A stretch of 64,000 nt of DNA from Pseudorasbora parva (lineage: Eukaryota > Chordata > Actinopteri > Cypriniformes > Gobionidae), in the NCBI RefSeq assembly GCF_024679245.1, contig NC_090178.1:8843202-8907201 (forward strand), in the 5' to 3' direction. Within the stretch, counting starts at the first letter, position 1; each line of letters opens with the position of its first letter. The position numbers and the translations under genes were made by a program. Shown here piece after piece: positions 1 through 11,100 of the stretch. Under the pieces are notes generated by a model. The model was not told the origin of the DNA, ran no database searches, and worked only from the letters and a program-made list of their open reading frames with translations.

Positions 1-634
1 ACTAAAAGTATTTACGCAGGTGAAATTATGTTTTAATAAGATATCCTAAAAGGATACCACTGACATTATCATTAGCTAATTTTCCTATCTCAAAATACTT
101 TATTACTTTTAGGGTTATACATTTAAAAACTGAGCACATATGCTCAACAAAAAGAGTCTTACCCTCATCTTTTTCTATTGAAAATGTATGGATAGCAATA
201 TTAGCACTAAAATATGAAAGCCCATTTGAGCCACATTAAAAAAAAAATCTTTGGTAAATCTTAATTATTATATAAAAAAAAGAAAAAAAGAAAAAAAAAG
301 TCAAATTATGACATAGCTACTGAGCAATAATAATGACATACTAAGTCAACTTTGTCATATTTATGACATAAAGAGTCAAAATTATGACAAACTATAATTA
401 TGACATACAGTCATAATTGAGAAGAAAAAGTATAGTTATAATTGAGACTAAAGTCATAATAGTCACATAAGTCATAAGACGCTAAATGAAATTGAGATAA
501 AAAGTTGAAATTGACACAAAGTCAAAACTTTCATTTAATATATAATTAGGACATTAAGTTCTAATTATGAGATTATAAAGTCAAAATTATGAGATAGTCA
601 AACTATGTTTGCACTTTGTACTTGTGTGTTTCAG
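1..634. other. AT-rich intron upstream of the first visible exon
   Basis: No exon is supported here. The stretch is AT-rich. About 300-600 is an imperfect, degenerate array of short units built on 'gtcataattatgacat' in both orientations. It most likely belongs to the intron preceding the exon that begins at 635. Confidence 0.5.
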
Positions 635-965
635 GAGGAGCCAGAGGAGATGTATGAAAGCAGCCACCCATCCATCATACCCCTGAAAGAATCAGCTCGG
701 AGCGCCGAGGAACAGGGAAAAATCGACTACATTACGGTGCATTATTCTCGCATGCCCAGGTTAAACTCAATCAAGCCGTCCATGTGTGCTGGTTTGCGGC
801 AGTCCTCGGTCATATTAAGCTGTTGTGTTTGTCATCTTTATTTACAGTCGGGACCAGGTGAAGGTCACAAACATACCTCTAGATGGAGGGAAGAAACTCA
901 GAGATGGCCCTAATGTTTGTCTCGCCAAGCAACCGAGAGAGCGGATGGAAGAGTCTGGTGTCTAA
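635..965 (+). CDS. 3' end of an unidentified gene; cytoplasmic tail with ITIM-like motif (partial)
   Basis: Two exons join in phase: 635-759 (acceptor ...tgtttcag, donor gttaaa) and 848-965 (acceptor ...tttacag), ending in TAA at 963-965. They encode the last 80 or so residues of a protein whose beginning lies left of the window. The piece has no hydrophobic segment and is rich in charged and serine residues. It contains the string IDYITV, which fits the ITIM consensus (I/V/L/S-x-Y-x-x-I/V/L), followed by a second tyrosine two residues later (HY). An upstream tyrosine sits in EMYESSHPSI. A polyadenylation signal follows at 1168. An ITIM in a soluble tail suggests the cytoplasmic end of an inhibitory receptor or adhesion molecule. 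That would fit the Siglec-like gene converging on it from the right, but I do not recognise the family. The ATG at 605 is intronic and is not a start. Confidence 0.65.
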
Positions 966-1167
966 AGCGGTCAACTGAAGAAACATCACAACAAGTGACA
1001 GAGGAAATTGTGAAACCACACAGGGATTTTTTTCTAAACTACATGTATAGAGCATGTGTGGACTACTTGATGTAGCCTACATGTCAGAGACTTGAAAATA
1101 GGCCACACAAGTAGAAGAACTGTCCATTGGATATTCTTTTCAACTGTGTCCAGCTGTAATTTTTTCC

Positions 1168-1173
1168 AATAAA
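1168..1173 (+). terminator. Polyadenylation signal AATAAA for the 635-965 gene
   Basis: AATAAA lies about 200 bases after the stop codon at 963-965, on the same strand, with a plausible short 3' UTR between. A dispersed repeat begins soon afterwards at about 1200, which marks the likely transcript end. Confidence 0.6.
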
Positions 1174-1199
1174 AATTCAGTTGCTCAAAACAAAGATAC

Positions 1200-1620
1200 C
1201 GTACTGTTCAAAAGTTTGGGGGTCGGTAACTTTAATGCTCAACTTCTTTTTAGATTTTCTACTTTAAAATGTAATGTATTCCTGTGATCCAAGCTGAATT
1301 TTCAGCATCATCAGTCTTTAGTGCCACATGATCCTTCAGAAATCATTCTTATATGATGATTTGCTGCTTAAGAAACATTTACGATTAAACAGTTATGCTG
1401 CTTGCCTGTTTCGTATTTTTGTGGAAACCTTGATTATTATTATTTTTTGAGGAATCTTTAAATCGAAAGTTCAAAAGAACAGAATTTATGTGAAACTGAA
1501 ATATTGTATAACATCATACATGTCTTACTGTCACTTTTGATCAAATTAATGCATCCTTGCTAAATAAAAATGTCTTTCCAGATCTCACTGTCCCCATACT
1601 TTTGAACTGTATGGCAAGTA
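1200..1620. repeat. Dispersed cyprinid repeat ('tcaaaagtttgggg ... catgatccttcagaaatcatt')
   Basis: Begins 'ctgttcaaaagtttgggg' and ends near 'cccatacttttgaactgta', an inverted pair of termini. The internal string 'catgatccttcagaaatcatt' and the string 'aaggctgcattta' recur, intact or broken, near 20.9-21.4, 29.2-29.6, 30.9-31.0, 40.1-41.1 and 42.7-43.0 kb. This is a high-copy non-autonomous repeat with no coding content. Confidence 0.7.
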
Positions 1621-1795
1621 TACTGTGTGAACTTCTTCTTCCATATATTTGATTAACCTCATCATGAAAATAGCCCCATCTCAATATTCAATTTAATTGA
1701 CATGGTGCAACGGTGGTTCAGGAAGCTCCAAATAAAAAATAAATTCTTACAATGCCAACATAAAGACCGTTTTTTAATGCATTCTGGCAATAATA

Positions 1796-2301
1796 TAGCC
1801 TAGAAATCTAGACGCACCCTAGCGGCAGCAAATTTAATTTGCCTGCAAGTGTCGTCTAGGCACTCTCAATACCATTCTGAGCTGTATTCCTCAAAATCTG
1901 GACGACCCAATCACATCGTGTATAGAGTCGGTGGGTAGGGCCATAATGACGACGGCCGAGTTGCGTTTGCGTGCTTCTAGTAAACACAGAAACTGGCGAA
2001 CGGCGGCGGTCTTTCGAATCAGCTCTGACCGCGACTCTGGAAGACTTGGAGTTAAGCTTTTCTCTGAGAAAAAAACAAAGAGCGGGAAGATGTGTTCGTA
2101 GTTTAGCCGACCAGATACGGCAAATGTTTAATCAGTCAGCGAGCTCTGCTTCACCTTCGTTGCTCTGGTTGGTGTAGCGCTATCCTATCGCGTGCAGAGG
2201 GAGTTTGAAAGACAACCGTTTATCCCGCCCCTCGGATTGAGCCCTGTCAATGGTGAGTTTCCAGACCAAACATCTTGATGTGGGTCTGGCTTGTCAGGCT
2301 A
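1796..2301 (+). mobile_element. 506-bp TIR element with 9-bp target duplication (helicase-motif family, copy 1)
   Basis: Starts TAGCCTAGAAATCTAGAC and ends GTCTGGCTTGTCAGGCTA. These are imperfect inverted termini sharing TAGCCT...AGAC. It is flanked by a perfect 9-bp direct repeat GCAATAATA (1787-1795 and 2302-2310). Related copies lie at 31993-32520, 33617-34106 (minus), 46599-46940 (minus, broken) and 47375-47892. The internal sequence encodes a decayed segment (LEDLELSFSLRKKQR) that in the 47.4-kb copy extends into a helicase-like ATP-binding motif. Confidence 0.85.
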
Positions 2302-3173
2302 GCAATAATAGACAGTTTATTGCAAAAACGAATAATTTCATTAAAATACTCATAAAAGTAAAATAAGTATAAGTCTACTTCTATTCTAGATAAATAAACT
2401 CTCCTTACAATGTCACATTGCAACAAAAAAAAAGGAGAAAAAAGCGCGGTAATTTCGTGAAAATGTCATTATAATAATGTATACACAGCGAGGAGTCTGA
2501 GTTCACACGGGAAATGTGAGTTTTACTCATCATTATTATTATTTCTTCCTGGAAATACACCAACCATAACCTTTGAGTAATGCTGTGTGAATATTTGTCA
2601 GTGATTTGCAGCAGATGAGTAAAAAACAACAGACTGACAGTAATTGTGAACTATTGCTTTAATGAATGCTGTTCTATTATAAACAGAGATTATAAACAGT
2701 ACCAAGTGCTTAATGAATTAAATTATGTGCCAGAAAACAGAGCGAAAGGCTGTTTTCTATGATTTACAATGTAAAAATTAATATTATCTTTCCTTCTGAC
2801 TTCTTAAATTCATTACTTTCTGCAACTGTTCTTTGTTCTCTCTTTTGTTCAGACTTGTTCAGATTCTGGGTTGATCAGTTCCTCTAGTTCGGTGGCAGGT
2901 CACTGGGATTTTGCCAAGGAAGACATGCAGTGTCATGTAAAAAGACACAATATGATATACAGTACTGTAGAGATTGCAGAAAGTGAAATACGGATTTGTT
3001 TGATATGCAGAATATAATATAAAAATATAAATAATAGGCTCCGTAATGGATGCAAAAATGCTGTAAAAGAATGCAAAAGTAGCATACAAACAAAAGCAGA
3101 AGCATTTATTTATGGTTTTGTTCCCAGGCAGTTATTTTTCTCCTGCTGTGGTAATAAGATGTCGATTGCTTGT
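2302..3173. other. Intergenic, no feature recognised
   Basis: No exon, repeat terminus or RNA gene is supported between the TIR element and the stop of the minus-strand Siglec-like gene. Small open frames here are AT-rich and lack coding character. The 3' UTR of the Siglec-like gene must lie here, but I could not place its polyadenylation site. Confidence 0.4.
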
Positions 3174-6100
3174 TTAAAGTGATCTTGAGCTCTCTCTCCT
3201 GAAAGACAAAGCCATATTACAGTAGTTTCTTGAAGGCCAGGAACAAGACACTTATTGAGTAAGTGCTTTGCTTACCGGGACATGCGTCTGATGAATATCA
3301 CAATGCCTGCTATAGCGATAATGATGACAATAACTCCAAACACAATGCCAATAGTGGACGAAGAAGCACTTGCATTTGCTCTTGCTGTGAGGAATTTAGG
3401 ACAATGTAACTCTTCCAAATATTGATATTTACATTGTATATATTGCATTTACTGTATATACATACACTCTAAAAAATAAACATAGGGCACAATGCATAGT
3501 ATTTATTTGACTGAAATTTTTACGTATTTATTATTTTTACAGGTGTTTTACCTGTATTTTGGATTTTAAACTTCATTGCACTGTATTTTAGGGTTAATGT
3601 ACAATATGTACATAAAAGTATTGGATAATGTCAGGATAATAAGCTACCAGTGTTTTTTATATTTTTTTTATTTATTTAATTGCTAATTTAGTTCAAATAA
3701 TGTATTTATGTATAAGATTTATGTATGTATGTAAATCTTATTTATTTTATCCCTTAGAAAGACTTTAGAAAGACATTTTCAAACTAAGTCCCACACAAGC
3801 ACACGACAAACTGTCTACTTCCAGCCCACAGACCAGTTAGACCACAACATTTACACAACTTTCAAATTCATGTGCAATGTCATATCGACTGCTCACAAAA
3901 CTGAAGCTTTTTGAATAAAGTTGCGAAGGTCATGAAAGCTAGACAGATTTCTCTAAGGAAGTGTTTCTTGTTTGAGGAAATGTGTTTTCTAGTGTCATCT
4001 TGTGAACCTTTGACATTTTCTGTGCCCTGACAACGGAAGTTTTGCTTTTACTTTTACAGTGGAAACCAGACAGTTGTTTTTTGTTTTGTTTTTTCAACCA
4101 TCAAGATGTTTATTTCAGATATGATTTGGCATATTTAACCCCATGCCAGTGTTTTTGTAACAACAAAATACTAAACACATTTTAATTATTTCAGAATGCA
4201 TATTAATTGTTACATTTATATAAATGGTAAAACTTTACATTAATGTTCCATGAACTGAAAAAAAAACCATTCATTAATCTTAGTTAATATTTTCAAAATC
4301 ATGTTTTTATGGACTTGAGCTAACATGAATTATTAATGAACAGAGATTTGTTAACAAAAATGAATATATGCTGCAGCAAATATATTGCTCATTTTTTAGT
4401 TTATATTATACTATGGTTAACTTATGGTAATTTATGCAATAAGTGCAAACATATAAATAATAGGGATGCTTTAGTAGTCAGAGGAGTTGTAGGATATAAA
4501 AGTTACAGCACTTTTTTAATTCATAAAGCTATCATATCACATATCATATAAACATGGATTGATTTTTTTATAGTTATTTTGTTCTAAAATATTAGATTTT
4601 ATGTTTTAAAGTACTTTACTTTAGGGTCAAATTCTCACAATAAACTAACTATTAATGATTATGGCCTCAATAAACTCTTAATTACTGCTTATTAGTTTGT
4701 ATTTGTTACATTTAGGTATTGCACTGTAAAAAATATTGAAAACATTTCTCCAATTGAAAATGTTCAAGTGACTGATCACATCTACATTTTTCAGTTGGCC
4801 GATTTGAATTTCTGAAAATTGATGCAATTTAATTCACAGAAATGTATTGAAAATTAGATGTGATCAGTCACTAGAACATTTTCAATTGGAGACCTGATTT
4901 TTTTTAACAGTGTGGGTAGGATTATATGTCATATGTCACTCTGGCTCCGTCCCGCTGGCCTGTGGTGTCCCCCAGGGCTCTATTCTGGCTCCCGTTCTGT
5001 TTTCTATTTATATGCTTCCACTTGGATCTATCTTTCGAAAGTATGGTATTAGTTACCATTGTTATGCAGACGACACACAAATATATCTCCCTATAAACCA
5101 TGCAAATAATTTAGACACACTGACAGCTTGCCTTGAGGACATTAAAGCATGGATGTCTTTAAATTTTTTAAGTCTTAATGAGAGCAAAACGGAGGTTGTG
5201 GTGTTTGCCTCCTCTGTTGACAAAAACATTTCAAAATTAAATCTGAGAGTGCTGTACCCTTTGTTAAACCATACGTGAAAAATGTGGGTGTTATACTTGA
5301 CAGCGCCTTAAAGCTTGATAAGCAGGTAAATCAAGTTGTTAAGTCAAGTTTTTATCAACTGCGTGTTCTGGTTAAAACAAAGTCGTTTCTCTCTTTTAAT
5401 AACTTTGAAAGAGTTATCCATGCTTTTATCACTACTAGACTAGACTATTGCAATTCCCTATATCTGGGGATTGGACAGGCCTCCTTTAACCGCCTTCAAA
5501 TGGTTCAAAATGCAGCTGCTAGAGTTTTAACGGGAGCACGCAAATTTAAACATATTACCCCCATCCTACGCTCCCTCCACTGGTTGCCTGTGCACCATAG
5601 AATTGATTTGAAGGTACTGTTATTGGTTTTTAAATCATTACATGGATTAGCACCACAATACTTTACAGACCTGCTGATTGAACACCACCCAGGTAGAGCA
5701 CTTAGGTCTGCAAATCAGAGGCTCTTAGGAGTGCCTAAAACTAGATTAAAGTCTAGGGGCGACCGGGCCTTCTCAGTAGCCGCTCCTAGACTGTGGAACA
5801 CCCTGCCTATACAAACTAGAACTGCTCCTACATTATCCATTTTTAAATCACAGTTAAAAACATTTTTATTTGATAAGGCTTATAATTCATGATTTATCTT
5901 TCTTGAATGTTGTTGTTGTTTTTGCGGTGCTATTTTTTTCATGTTTTTATTATTATTCTATGTTTAATGATTTTCGTGTACAGCACATTGGTCAACGGTA
6001 GTTGTTTTTAATAGTGCTATATAAATAAATTGAAAATTGAAAATAAGATTAAGGATGTACAGTAGAATATGTTCATGCAGAATGAGGCATTCATTTGCCT

Positions 6101-7601
6101 CTTAATTTGACTGATCGCTTCCTGTACTCCTGAGTTGTAAGTTGCTTTGGATAAAAGCGTCTGCTAAATGCATTAATGTAATGTAAATGTAATTAATATG
6201 TGCTGCAAGTACTAATGAATAGACAATATCCCAGTAATAAGAGATAGACCCCTTAAATGGGTTATACTTTATTTTAATGTGTCTTTGTTACACGGTAATT
6301 ACACATTTAAGTACTGAGTAATGTTAAGTAAGATTAGGGTTTGATTTGCTTTATGGTTAGTATATAACGTAATTATGTAGTATGTAGCAAATAATTATGT
6401 TTAATTTATACACTGTAAAAAAATTACTGACTTAATTTTTTTTTAGTAATTTCAACTTGGATGTTAAAGTAATTTAAACTTAAATTACATTAAACTGACT
6501 TAAAAATTAGTTGAATCTTACATTAAAAAAATGCTTATTTTACTTATTAAAGCAATGAAAAAACATGTTGTTATAACTTATTTATCATATAATTTTTGAC
6601 AATGTAGGTATTACTATAGTAACTAAATTACATTTTTTGTTGGATTAACTTAAAAAAGTAACCTGGTTGCCTTAAAAAGAAATTAGTTTAATAACAGAAA
6701 CTCAAAATATTATTTTATCTGAACCACATAAAAAATGTGATAAATCCTGAAAATAAGTTTCATTGTCATCACAAATAAAACACAAACAATTACCCAATAA
6801 GCTTACTAAATCTTTTAATATTTGAATAAAGGTTGTCGATTCTCAAAATGTTTATTGTATTAACTCAAATATTTTATTTCAATGAACTCAACATTTTAAA
6901 GCAACCAGGTAACTTATTTTTTAAATATTTCTTTCCAGTGTACATGTAACATATGTAACCAGGACACTGTAAAATAAAGCGTTACCCTAAAGTGTTACCG
7001 TTTTATTTTACCTCCAAAAATGATTGTTAAATCATTCAGTACTGACAAATGACTGAAAACGTTGGAAATTCAATTATCAAAATGTGCAGTTTACATCCAG
7101 GGCATGACTGTTCTTACTTTGTATCTGATGTGTAACCTGTAGATTCAACCCTCTCTGTCCTGGTAGCTTGGCCTTCAGGTGGTCGGTGATGAACCGGAAC
7201 ACATACAGGCCGCTGTCTGCTGACCTCAAATCAGATATCATCAGAGAGCAGTTTTTGCTCCCCGTCTGCCCAAAGTACTTGACACGGCCCTGGTATGAGG
7301 GCTCAGGAAATATCCCTGCGCTGTGGTACACGTATCTCGGAGTGATGCAGTGGCTTTGATTCAGACACCACATCTCTGACAGCACTTTATGCCGTGTTCC
7401 CTGGTCTGACTCTTCTGGGAAGTCATAGGCACACTCCAAAACTACAGAAGACCCAAGAGGAGCAGAGACTGGATCAACAGGAACACGCACTATCCAATCA
7501 ACAGCAAGAACGCCTGAAATGGAAACATATGAGTAATTCTGAAGGAATCATATTACAAACAGCTGGTTGGAAACAAAGTGGAATCCAAACAACAAAAGAA
7601 A

Positions 7602-7696
<95 letters not shown>

Positions 7697-7790
7697 TTAG
7701 TCTTAGAGAACTCTTATGATGTTTCATCATCTCACCTGACAGAATCAAAGCCATCAGGGTCCATATGCCTGCAAGGAGATTCACAATCAT
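3174..7790 (-). CDS. Siglec/CD22-like single V-domain membrane receptor
   Basis: Four minus-strand exons join in phase: 7736-7790 (signal peptide, start [18 protein letters not shown]), 7118-7513 (V-set Ig domain), 3276-3384 (transmembrane) and 3174-3198 (tail, stop TAA). The product is 194 residues. The V domain has the B-strand Cys (VVLECAYDF), the teleost Siglec-like block [16 protein letters not shown], and the F strand DSGLYVFRF. The Arg in YVFRF sits where Siglecs carry their sialic-acid-binding arginine, as in sialoadhesin. A Trp lies near the mature N-terminus (VDWIVRV). The membrane helix runs [20 protein letters not shown], followed by the very short basic tail [12 protein letters not shown]. 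No ITIM and no second Ig domain were found, so this is a minimal receptor or one splice form. The role, sialic-acid recognition on leukocytes, is inferred from the family. CD22 and MAG neighbour hepsin and FXYD genes in human 19q13, which supports the assignment. Intron 2 holds a LINE and two miniature transposons. Confidence 0.85.
4722..4912. mobile_element. CACTG-ended palindromic miniature transposon (EnSpm-like MITE)
   Basis: Runs from CACTGTAAAAAATATTG to TTTTTAACAGTG and is flanked by TG on both sides, a 2-bp duplication. The two halves are inverted copies (TTTTCAATTGGAG, TAGATGTGATCAGT), so the element folds on itself. CACTG ends with a 2-bp duplication fit the animal CACTA/EnSpm group. 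No coding content. Confidence 0.75.
4913..6045 (+). mobile_element. 5'-truncated L2-type LINE, reverse transcriptase 3' half
   Basis: Translation over about 4910-5278 contains [14 protein letters not shown] and the catalytic YADD box ([11 protein letters not shown]). After a frameshift near 5245, the frame running to 5892 carries the conserved C-terminal region with [24 protein letters not shown] and [13 protein letters not shown]. The 3' end is the LINE tail 'gtgctatataaataaattgaaaattgaaaat'. It is truncated at the 5' end and frameshifted, so inactive. The LHWLPV block is typical of the L2/CR1 group in fish. Confidence 0.9.
6095..6200 (+). repeat. LINE 3'-tail fragment ('gctttggataaaagcgtctgc')
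   Basis: The string 'gctttggataaaagcgtctgc' followed by 'taaatg...taatgtaaatg' repeats is the same tail as at 21.2 kb (+) and 51.25-51.30 kb (inverted). At 51 kb it is joined to a reverse-transcriptase fragment. This is therefore a severely 5'-truncated LINE copy. Confidence 0.65.
6411..6940. mobile_element. CACTG-ended miniature transposon with TA duplication
   Basis: Begins CACTGTAAAAAAATTACTG, ends TTCTTTCCAGTG, and is flanked by TA on both sides. Its internal text (caaccaggtaactta, gtcatcacaaataaaacaca) is shared in inverse orientation with the element at 45261-45613, so they are one non-autonomous EnSpm-like family. Confidence 0.75.
7604..7695. repeat. (TA)n microsatellite in the Siglec-like gene intron 1
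   Basis: About 46 uninterrupted TA units. It lies between the signal-peptide exon (7736-7790) and the V-domain exon (7118-7513), and generates the meaningless poly-YI reading frames on both strands. Confidence 0.95.
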
Positions 7791-7960
7791 ATTTGCTGCC
7801 TCAAGTTCTTACTGGGCAATAACAGTGTGAAGACATCACCCTTGTCTAGGTTTAAGTTCCTCCTACTCCTTCTCCTCCTCCCCCTTTGTCGTCATTTATG
7901 ATGTAGTTACTTCCTTCATGTTCCCAGTTAAAACATTTTGTTTGTTTCTTTTTCATATGT
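7791..7960 (-). promoter_or_regulatory. Probable promoter/5' UTR of the Siglec-like gene
   Basis: Directly upstream (on the minus strand) of the ATG at 7788-7790. Read on the minus strand it has a purine-rich stretch with AGGAGGAACTT and GAAGGAAGTAAC, both ETS-type GGAA cores such as PU.1 uses in myeloid and B-cell promoters. No clear TATA box. The placement is by position and the regulatory role is inference. Confidence 0.3.
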
Positions 7961-8372
7961 TGCTTGAATGTTTTATTTTTGTAACTACATAAGTCCCATA
8001 TTATGTTATTTTACAAGCAACTACAATCTATTACTAATATATTTTAACAATTAAAATTTATATAAATTAACATTACTTAATACACATTTTAAATATAATA
8101 TTAATAATAGCTGCAGTTATTTTTAAATTGTAAATATTATTTAAAATAATCAATTGGGTATGAGCATACATGTTTATGGCATATGGCACATCTAACAGAT
8201 CAGGCATAACAATATATGAATAGTGAATAACACTGATTATCTCTTCATCACAGCACCTGTTAGTGGGTGGGATATATTAGGCAGCAAGTGAACATTTTAT
8301 CCTCAAAGTTGATGTGTTAGAAGCAGGAAAAATGGGCAAGCGTACACTGTAAAAAATTTCCCTGTAAAATAA

Positions 8373-8756
8373 CAGTAAAGAGCTGGCAGCAGAGACGCCA
8401 GCAGTATACCGTTATTTTTACGGTATTCATATGTAAAATGATTTTACGGTAGTAGTCTGTAAACTAGAAAAACGGTATATTTCTGTATTTTTATAATTTA
8501 CAGTAAAGAGCTGGCAGCAGAGACGCCAGCAGTATACCGTTATTTTTACGGTATTCATATGTAAAATGATTTTACGGTAGTAGTCTGTAAACTAGAAAAA
8601 CGGTATATTTCTGTATTTTTATAATTTACAGTAAAGAGCTGGCAGCAGAGACGCCAGCAGTATACCGTTATTTTTACGGTATTCATATGTAAAATGACTT
8701 TACAGTAGTAGTCTGTAAACCAGAAATGCTGTATATGTCTGTAGTCACACTGTTAA
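8373..8756. repeat. Three tandem copies of a 128-bp unit, subterminal in the EnSpm-like element
   Basis: 'cagtaaagagctggcagcag' starts at 8373, 8501 and 8629, giving an exact 128-base period. The first two units are nearly identical. The third diverges after 'atgtaaaatgac'. Units contain short inverted motifs (taccgttatttttacggta) that repeat the 'tacagt/actgta' theme of the element's termini, as subterminal transposase-binding repeats often do. Confidence 0.85.
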
Positions 8757-9216
8757 ATGATTTCACAGTCTAATACAGTAAACTGTGAGAATTAAAGTAA
8801 CAACCTAAACAGTATATTTTCAATATATAAATATATTATAATTTTCAAATAATCACAGAAATGTTGCATTTTTTAAATAAGTTTTTTATTTTTTACTGTA
8901 TTAGAAACACAATAAATTTAGCAGTTTCCTAAAATATCAGTCTTCATTGCAATCAATATTAATTGCAATTAACTTCAGTATTCTCAGGGCTATAGGCAAT
9001 TGCTTAAGATATGCATTATTGTGAATATTATGGAAAATAAGCAATAACTTCAAAATCAAATACCTTTATTCCAAAGAGCAATGTCAATTTTAGCATGAAT
9101 ACAAAAAATGGAAAAAAATAAAATAAAACAAAATCCTGTTGGGCATTTCTACGAGATTTCTAGTAGCAAAAAGAGCCTAGTAGTATCTGTTTTAGACTAT
9201 GGCAATAAACTTGAAG

Positions 9217-9735
9217 AGTTAGTTCACCCAGCCCATGATTTACTAACCTTCAAGTCAGTATATATGACATTCTTCTTTTAGATTCTTCTTTTTATTTCAA
9301 AATGCTTACACTACGTCTGACGTGCGTAACTGGTGTGCAATGTCAGACGAAGCGCAAGCGTTTTGAACTGCGAGAGGCGCTACACTTTTTTCATAAGCTG
9401 AATAAGAACGGTGATTAGCCTGAAGCTAGATAATTTACTTTATACAATTTTAAATATGGACATTTTTCTGACACAAACGCAATAATTCACTTAAGAAGGC
9501 CCTTTTTAACCCGCCGGAGCCGTGTGGAGCAGTTATATGATGTATGTGCACTTTTATGGACTTAAAAAAAACAGAACAACAATCACTGCCGTTATAAAGC
9601 TTGGAAGAGCTAGGACATTTATTAATATAACTCTGACTGTATTCGTCTGAAAGAATAATGTCATATACACATAGGATGACTTGAGGGTAGGAAATCATGG
9701 GCTAATTTTCATTTTTGTGTGAACTAACCCTTTAA
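9217..9735. mobile_element. Nested short TIR repeat ('agttagttcaccca ... tgtgtgaactaaccc')
   Basis: Starts 'agttagttcaccca' and ends 'gtgtgaactaaccctt', an inverted terminal pair. The same 'gggttagttcaccca' terminus opens another repeat at 20566. No coding content. It was inserted into the larger CACTG element. Confidence 0.6.
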
Positions 9736-10278
9736 ATTCTTAAATTGCTCAGAGACTGCCCCTAACCCTTACCAAACATGAAGGAAAAAACCTAGTTAAA
9801 TAAAACCTAGTTTAATTTAACACATAAGTTTGAAGACCTACAAAGTACAGTACAACATTTTGACAGTAGGCATCAATAATATGCATCAATTAAAACATTT
9901 TAGGGTTTATTTCATTTCAGGTTACTCTTTAAATTGTCCTGTGAGGTAGGCTTGTATTTTTACTGCTTAAAATAGTCATTTGAGGTAGCTTGTGTATTTA
10001 CATCTTAGTTTATATGGATCCAGGAGAGATGTCCATCACTCTGGTAGCCGCTGTTCCTCTCTGCAGTATTATTCCAGTGTTGTCACTGTCAAACAACAGA
10101 CAATCATAATAATAAATAAACTGTAAAATCACGAACGTACAGTATACACTCCAAGCTAATGCTTACAAAAGTTAATAATACCAGTTCTCTTGTGGTTTAA
10201 TTTGGTAATGCCAGACTGTCAAAACAAAGAGAGCGAGATTAAAGAGCTCACCGATTTATATCAAAGTTCCATTGAAAG

Positions 10279-11100
10279 TCAAGGAGATTCTTCAGTAGCA
10301 TGGCGACGTGTCTCAAAAAACTTCTTTTGGACGATCATACCGTTCTTCTTGGAGACAACCTTGCCCCTTTTGGCCTTCGTCCCTTTCTCTGGATTTATAC
10401 CAACAAAGCACCTGAAATCAAAATAGTCTAAGATCAGAGTGTTGCAACAACATGCTTTCAGTTAAATGCAATAAATTGTTTTGTTTTTTGTCTTTCTTCA
10501 TTGCACAAATAGAGTGGACTTGAATGACATATAAAAGTGACAATGTGAATGATTATATTAAAGTCAAGTCAACTTTATTTCTATAGCACTTTTTCCAATG
10601 CAGATTTTTTCAAAGCAGTTACACAGTGTTAAACATGAAAATAATGCAACAGAACTTGATTTGGCTGTACAGCCACTCTGGAGAAAAAAAGTGATGTCAT
10701 CAGCTCATTTCAAATATCATATAGTGACAATGTGGGCAGATCAGTAATTTAGTTTATAATAGTTAATTTAGTTTAGTAATTACATTTATTTGGATATTTA
10801 GTGAAAAAAATTATATACATACATATATATTTTTAATTATTACAATTTAGTATATAAAGCCTGTATAGTCAAGCAAAATACCATGTGTCGGGCTTGAAAT
10901 GTACAGTACTAATACCATTTTATGCGGAAAAAAATACAAACAAATTAATTTAATTGTATATATCCATAATGATGACAAGTAATGAAGAATTTTTACCTCT
11001 AAATGAATTCCAGAGTGCAGGGTCCCTCATCTTGAAACTGAAGGTTGAATGTAGTTGCAAATACAGCAGCAAGCCCCATTGCAAATGTTGGTGTGATGCC
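10279..11100 (-). pseudogene. Decayed two-exon protein fragment carried by the EnSpm-like element
   Basis: On the minus strand, exon A (11100 to 10997, acceptor ...ctcttag, donor gtaaaa) reads GITPTFAMGLAAVFATTFN followed by a stretch ending TLEFI. It then has an in-frame TAG where the pattern leads one to expect Gln. Exon B (10411 to 10279, acceptor ...gatttcag) continues in phase as RCFVGINPEKGTKAKRGK, then VVSKKNGMIVQKK, ending in TGA. From memory this block resembles the C-terminal region of SAMD3-like, transposon-associated predicted proteins abundant in fish genomes; a search is needed. The premature stop and the location inside a transposon make it non-functional. Confidence 0.5.

Noticed and set aside
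5275..5892. 205-codon frame as a host gene
   Set aside because: It is the C-terminal part of an L2-type LINE reverse transcriptase, downstream of the YADD box in the adjacent frame.
7394..7822. 142-codon + strand open frame containing poly-YI
   Set aside because: It is the antisense of the Siglec-like V-domain exon joined to a (TA)n tract; the minus-strand exon structure explains it.
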